The notes beneath the pieces were generated by a model. That model was not told the origin of the DNA. It did not search any database and was given only the letters and a program-made list of their open reading frames with translations. A program made the position numbers and the translations under genes. DNA of 6,615 nucleotides from Deltaproteobacteria bacterium (GTDB taxonomy: Bacteria > Myxococcota > B64-G9), in the NCBI GenBank assembly GCA_030591745.1, contig JAUVAM010000227.1:1-6615 (forward strand). The letters are read 5' to 3'. Shown in pieces: positions 4,401 through 6,615 of this stretch (the stretch's first letter is position 1; every line of letters starts with the position of its first letter).

Positions 4401-6615
4401 GTGAAGTTCGGTGAAAAACTCATCCGAGCGGGCTTCATCGACGCGGCCCAGCTGGACTCCGGCTTGAGCCATCAAGCGGAAACCGGGCAACTCATCGGCG
4501 AGGCCTTGCAGGAATTGGGCTATATCACCGAAGAACACCTGATGAAATTTCTGGCCAAGGAGTTCAACACCCGCTTCGTCTCCACCCAGAGTCTATCCAG
4601 AGCCAAGGTGGCCGCGGGCTTGCTCAAGTTAGTGCCACAGCAGTTCGCCGACCGGCACTGCATGATGCCCATCCTGGTCGACAAAAAGAGCAACACCCTG
4701 GCGATGGTCACCCCAGAGCCCCAGAACACGGAGGCGGCAGCCGAATTGGAAATCGTCTGCGGCATGTCGGGCATTCGACTATTTGTGGCTTCCCGCGCCG
4801 CGGTGAAGGCAGCCATCCGCAAGCATTATCGGGGCGACATCCAGTCCTTTGAAAACATGGATGACCCCAAGGCGGACCGCCAACGCCTGCGCCCCAGCGA
4901 TGAGCCGGAAGAGGCAACCCCCACCGAAGATCGCTCAACCGTGGGCACACCCGACTCCGAAGAAGAAGAGGAAGAAGAAGTCATCCGGGTGGAAATCGAA
5001 GCCCCTCCCGAAAACGACGATGAGCAGATTGAAGACCTGTCGGCCGAGCATGAGATGGAAGTCCAGGAACCGGCTCAGCCGCGCTCCAGCGGCCCGGCCG
5101 TGGTCCGCGATCAAAAACAGAAGCCCGTCACCTCCTCCTGGACCCGACAAATCGAAGCGGTGAGGGATGGCTCACTGGTCTCAGACAACGACTTCATCGA
5201 AACCCTGAACATCCTGGTCGGTCTGCTGGAGATGCAGCGATCCAACATGCAGGGGCATTCAGCCAAGGTGGCCAGGACGGTCAAGGCCATCTCGGAACGC
5301 ATGGGCCTCGCCGAGTTGGACACCAACCACAACATCATCGCGGCCTATCTGCACGACCTCGGCAAGCGCGCCTCGGCACACTTGACCCTGATGAGCATCC
5401 GCGACATCGAAGATTATCGACCCAGGGCCAGGCGCTACCACCTGACGCCGGCCCGCCTCTTCGACTCGGTGCATCTGCCGCCCCAGGTTAATCAAACAAT
5501 CGGGCACCTCTATGAATGCTGGAACGGCATGGGGATTCCCGATCAGCTTCGAGAAGACTCCATCCCCGTGGGATCCCGCATCATCGCTGTTGTGGACGCC
5601 TTTGAGGATCTGATCAACAACCCGGCCAACCCCTCAGGGCAACAAATGAGCCCGGAAGACGCCCTGAGCAAACTGAGCGCCGAAGCCGGCAAGCTCTTCG
5701 ATCCTCAGGTCGTCAACCTTTTGGGCGAGGTCGTCCTCCGTGAATCGACCCAGGAACAGCTTTCCTCATCCAGCCCCCTGATCCTGGTGGCGGATTCGGA
5801 CAACTCCGCCACTTCGGTGCTGGAGCTAAAACTGGTCAAGAAGGGATATCGAGTGCGGGTGGCGCGAGACGCGGAGGCAGCTAAGAACTGTCTGCGGGAC
5901 GAACCCGTAGCCGTCCTGTTGGCCGAGATGCACTTAGAGCCCACAGGCGGCTTCCAGCTTCTGAATTTCGTCCGGGATCACTTAGAGCTCGACATCCCCG
6001 TCTTTCTGACCTCCGCCGACACCTCGCCGGAGGCCATCAATCGGGCCTTCGAGATGGGTGTGGCTGATTTTTTCACTAAGCCCTACGTCTCCGCCGTGGT
6101 CCTGGCCAAAATCCAAAAGGAGTTGCAAGGCAAACCGGCTTCCACGAAAACCAGCCCACCGGCGGCGCAAGCCGATGACGAAGAGGAAATCGGCGTGGTC
6201 ATCGAAATGGACGATGCCCCCCCCGAACCCTCCGAACCCTCCGAACCCCCCGAATCCGCCGACGCCGACTCGCCACCCGACTTAACCGCCGATTATCAAG
6301 AAGGGGCTGAGCACCAAACCATGCCAGGTCCGCCCACGGGCACCATGGCCGGGGTGGTCTCCACCAACGCCCAAATTTTGTCCGGCACCTTAGAGGGTCG
6401 CAAGGCCCTGGCGCTGATCAAGGCCTTGTCAGGACGCCGCAAAAGCGGCGAGCTCAGCCTGCGGGACGGACAGCGCAAGGGCGTCATTCGATTCGAAGAG
6501 GGTCACGTTTTTCAGGCCAACGTAGACGAGATCGAGGACGAAGAAGCGTTTTTGGAGTTGGCGTCCTGGTCCGGTTGTCTCTACAAGTTCGATCCTTCGG
6601 TCAAACCCAAAAAAC
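4401..6615 (+). CDS. MshEN - degenerate HD-GYP - pseudo-receiver - DUF4388 signalling protein (C-terminus beyond window)
   Basis: The frame is open from GTG (4401) to the window end, 738 codons without a stop. Residues 1-147 are a GspE-N/MshEN domain: two 24-residue motifs (2-25 and 31-54) separated by exactly 5 residues, then the alpha/beta part ending KAAIRKHY. MshEN domains bind c-di-GMP; no ATPase follows. An acidic linker has seven Glu (187-193). Residues about 258-445 form an HD-GYP domain with H286, H318-D319, GK322 and H347, but LYE (370-372) replaces HHE and GIP replaces GYP, so phosphodiesterase activity is doubtful. Residues about 461-575 form a receiver with D465, T537 and K560, but E509 replaces the phosphoacceptor Asp. 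After a Pro/acidic linker (592-635), a DUF4388/PATAN domain starts near 658 and is cut by the edge. No membrane segment or signal peptide is seen, so it is cytoplasmic. A weak GAG lies 7 nt upstream of the start; an in-frame GTG at 4383 is possible but lacks a ribosome site. Confidence 0.92.
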   Translation, partial: MKFGEKLIRAGFIDAAQLDSGLSHQAETGQLIGEALQELGYITEEHLMKFLAKEFNTRFVSTQSLSRAKVAAGLLKLVPQQFADRHCMMPILVDKKSNTLAMVTPEPQNTEAAAELEIVCGMSGIRLFVASRAAVKAAIRKHYRGDIQSFENMDDPKADRQRLRPSDEPEEATPTEDRSTVGTPDSEEEEEEEVIRVEIEAPPENDDEQIEDLSAEHEMEVQEPAQPRSSGPAVVRDQKQKPVTSSWTRQIEAVRDGSLVSDNDFIETLNILVGLLEMQRSNMQGHSAKVARTVKAISERMGLAELDTNHNIIAAYLHDLGKRASAHLTLMSIRDIEDYRPRARRYHLTPARLFDSVHLPPQVNQTIGHLYECWNGMGIPDQLREDSIPVGSRIIAVVDAFEDLINNPANPSGQQMSPEDALSKLSAEAGKLFDPQVVNLLGEVVLRESTQEQLSSSSPLILVADSDNSATSVLELKLVKKGYRVRVARDAEAAKNCLRDEPVAVLLAEMHLEPTGGFQLLNFVRDHLELDIPVFLTSADTSPEAINRAFEMGVADFFTKPYVSAVVLAKIQKELQGKPASTKTSPPAAQADDEEEIGVVIEMDDAPPEPSEPSEPPESADADSPPDLTADYQEGAEHQTMPGPPTGTMAGVVSTNAQILSGTLEGRKALALIKALSGRRKSGELSLRDGQRKGVIRFEEGHVFQANVDEIEDEEAFLELASWSGCLYKFDPSVKPKK
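6225..6251 (+). repeat. Three 9-bp units encoding EPS/EPP in the linker before DUF4388
   Basis: GAACCCTCC occurs twice in tandem (6225-6242), followed by a third copy with one change, GAACCCCCC (6243-6251). It encodes EPS-EPS-EPP in the disordered linker between the receiver and the DUF4388 domain. The unit preserves frame, so length changes would be tolerated. Confidence 0.85.

Noticed and set aside
4401..4842. A GspE/PilB-type secretion or pilus ATPase
   Set aside because: Only the N-terminal MshEN part is present; the chain continues into an acidic linker and HD-GYP, and no Walker A/B or Zn tetra-Cys motif is seen.
4849..5163. Lys/Arg/Pro-rich plus-strand frame inside the signalling gene
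   Set aside because: It is the shifted reading of the acidic linker; the main frame is continuous through 738 codons with conserved domains on both sides.
1..6615. CRISPR arrays, tRNA/rRNA genes, insertion sequences, integrases or toxin-antitoxin pairs
   Set aside because: I looked for regular repeat-spacer units, cloverleaf-like sequences, terminal inverted repeats and transposase motifs and saw none. The repeats present are all coding (TSP3, VEEKT, EPS).

Overview
The window looks like chromosomal DNA from a Gram-negative bacterium of deltaproteobacterial type (Myxococcota, Bradymonadota or a similar phylum). The clues are a lipoprotein built from thrombospondin type 3 (TSP3) Ca-binding repeats, an outer-membrane barrel-like protein, and a large signalling protein that joins MshEN, HD-GYP, receiver and DUF4388 (PATAN) modules. 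Base composition is moderately GC-rich, and three of the five main genes start at GTG or TTG. A precise taxon cannot be read from this sequence.

Layout. On the minus strand there is (1) the N-terminal 152 codons of a class II aldolase-like protein running off the left edge (458 to 3), preceded by a clear intrinsic terminator (473-497), and (2) a 450-residue TSP3 lipoprotein (1885-533) with a good sigma70-type promoter (TTGACA-17-TATCAA, 1997-1969). A 274-bp divergent intergenic region (1886-2159) holds that promoter, a weaker candidate plus-strand promoter, and a 21-codon ORF (2081-2146) whose peptide resembles the N-terminus of the ThpR/LigT 2'-5' RNA ligase family. On the plus strand three genes follow in close succession with no visible terminator between them: a secreted, probably outer-membrane barrel protein (2160-3182), a YhaM-type OB-fold/HD 3'-5' exoribonuclease (3236-4396), and 4 nt later a multidomain signalling protein (4401 to beyond 6615) that is open to the window end.

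The most interesting locus is 3236-6615. A predicted RNA-decay enzyme appears translationally coupled to a protein combining a c-di-GMP-binding type fold (two 24-residue MshEN motifs with an exact 5-residue spacer), an HD-GYP domain that has lost part of its metal site (LYE instead of HHE, GIP instead of GYP), a receiver whose phosphoacceptor Asp is replaced by Glu, and a DUF4388 module. This suggests a catalytically quiet, ligand-sensing scaffold rather than an enzyme, and perhaps a link between c-di-GMP and RNA turnover. That link is inference from gene order and residue reading only. No tRNA, rRNA, CRISPR array, IS element or integrase was seen.
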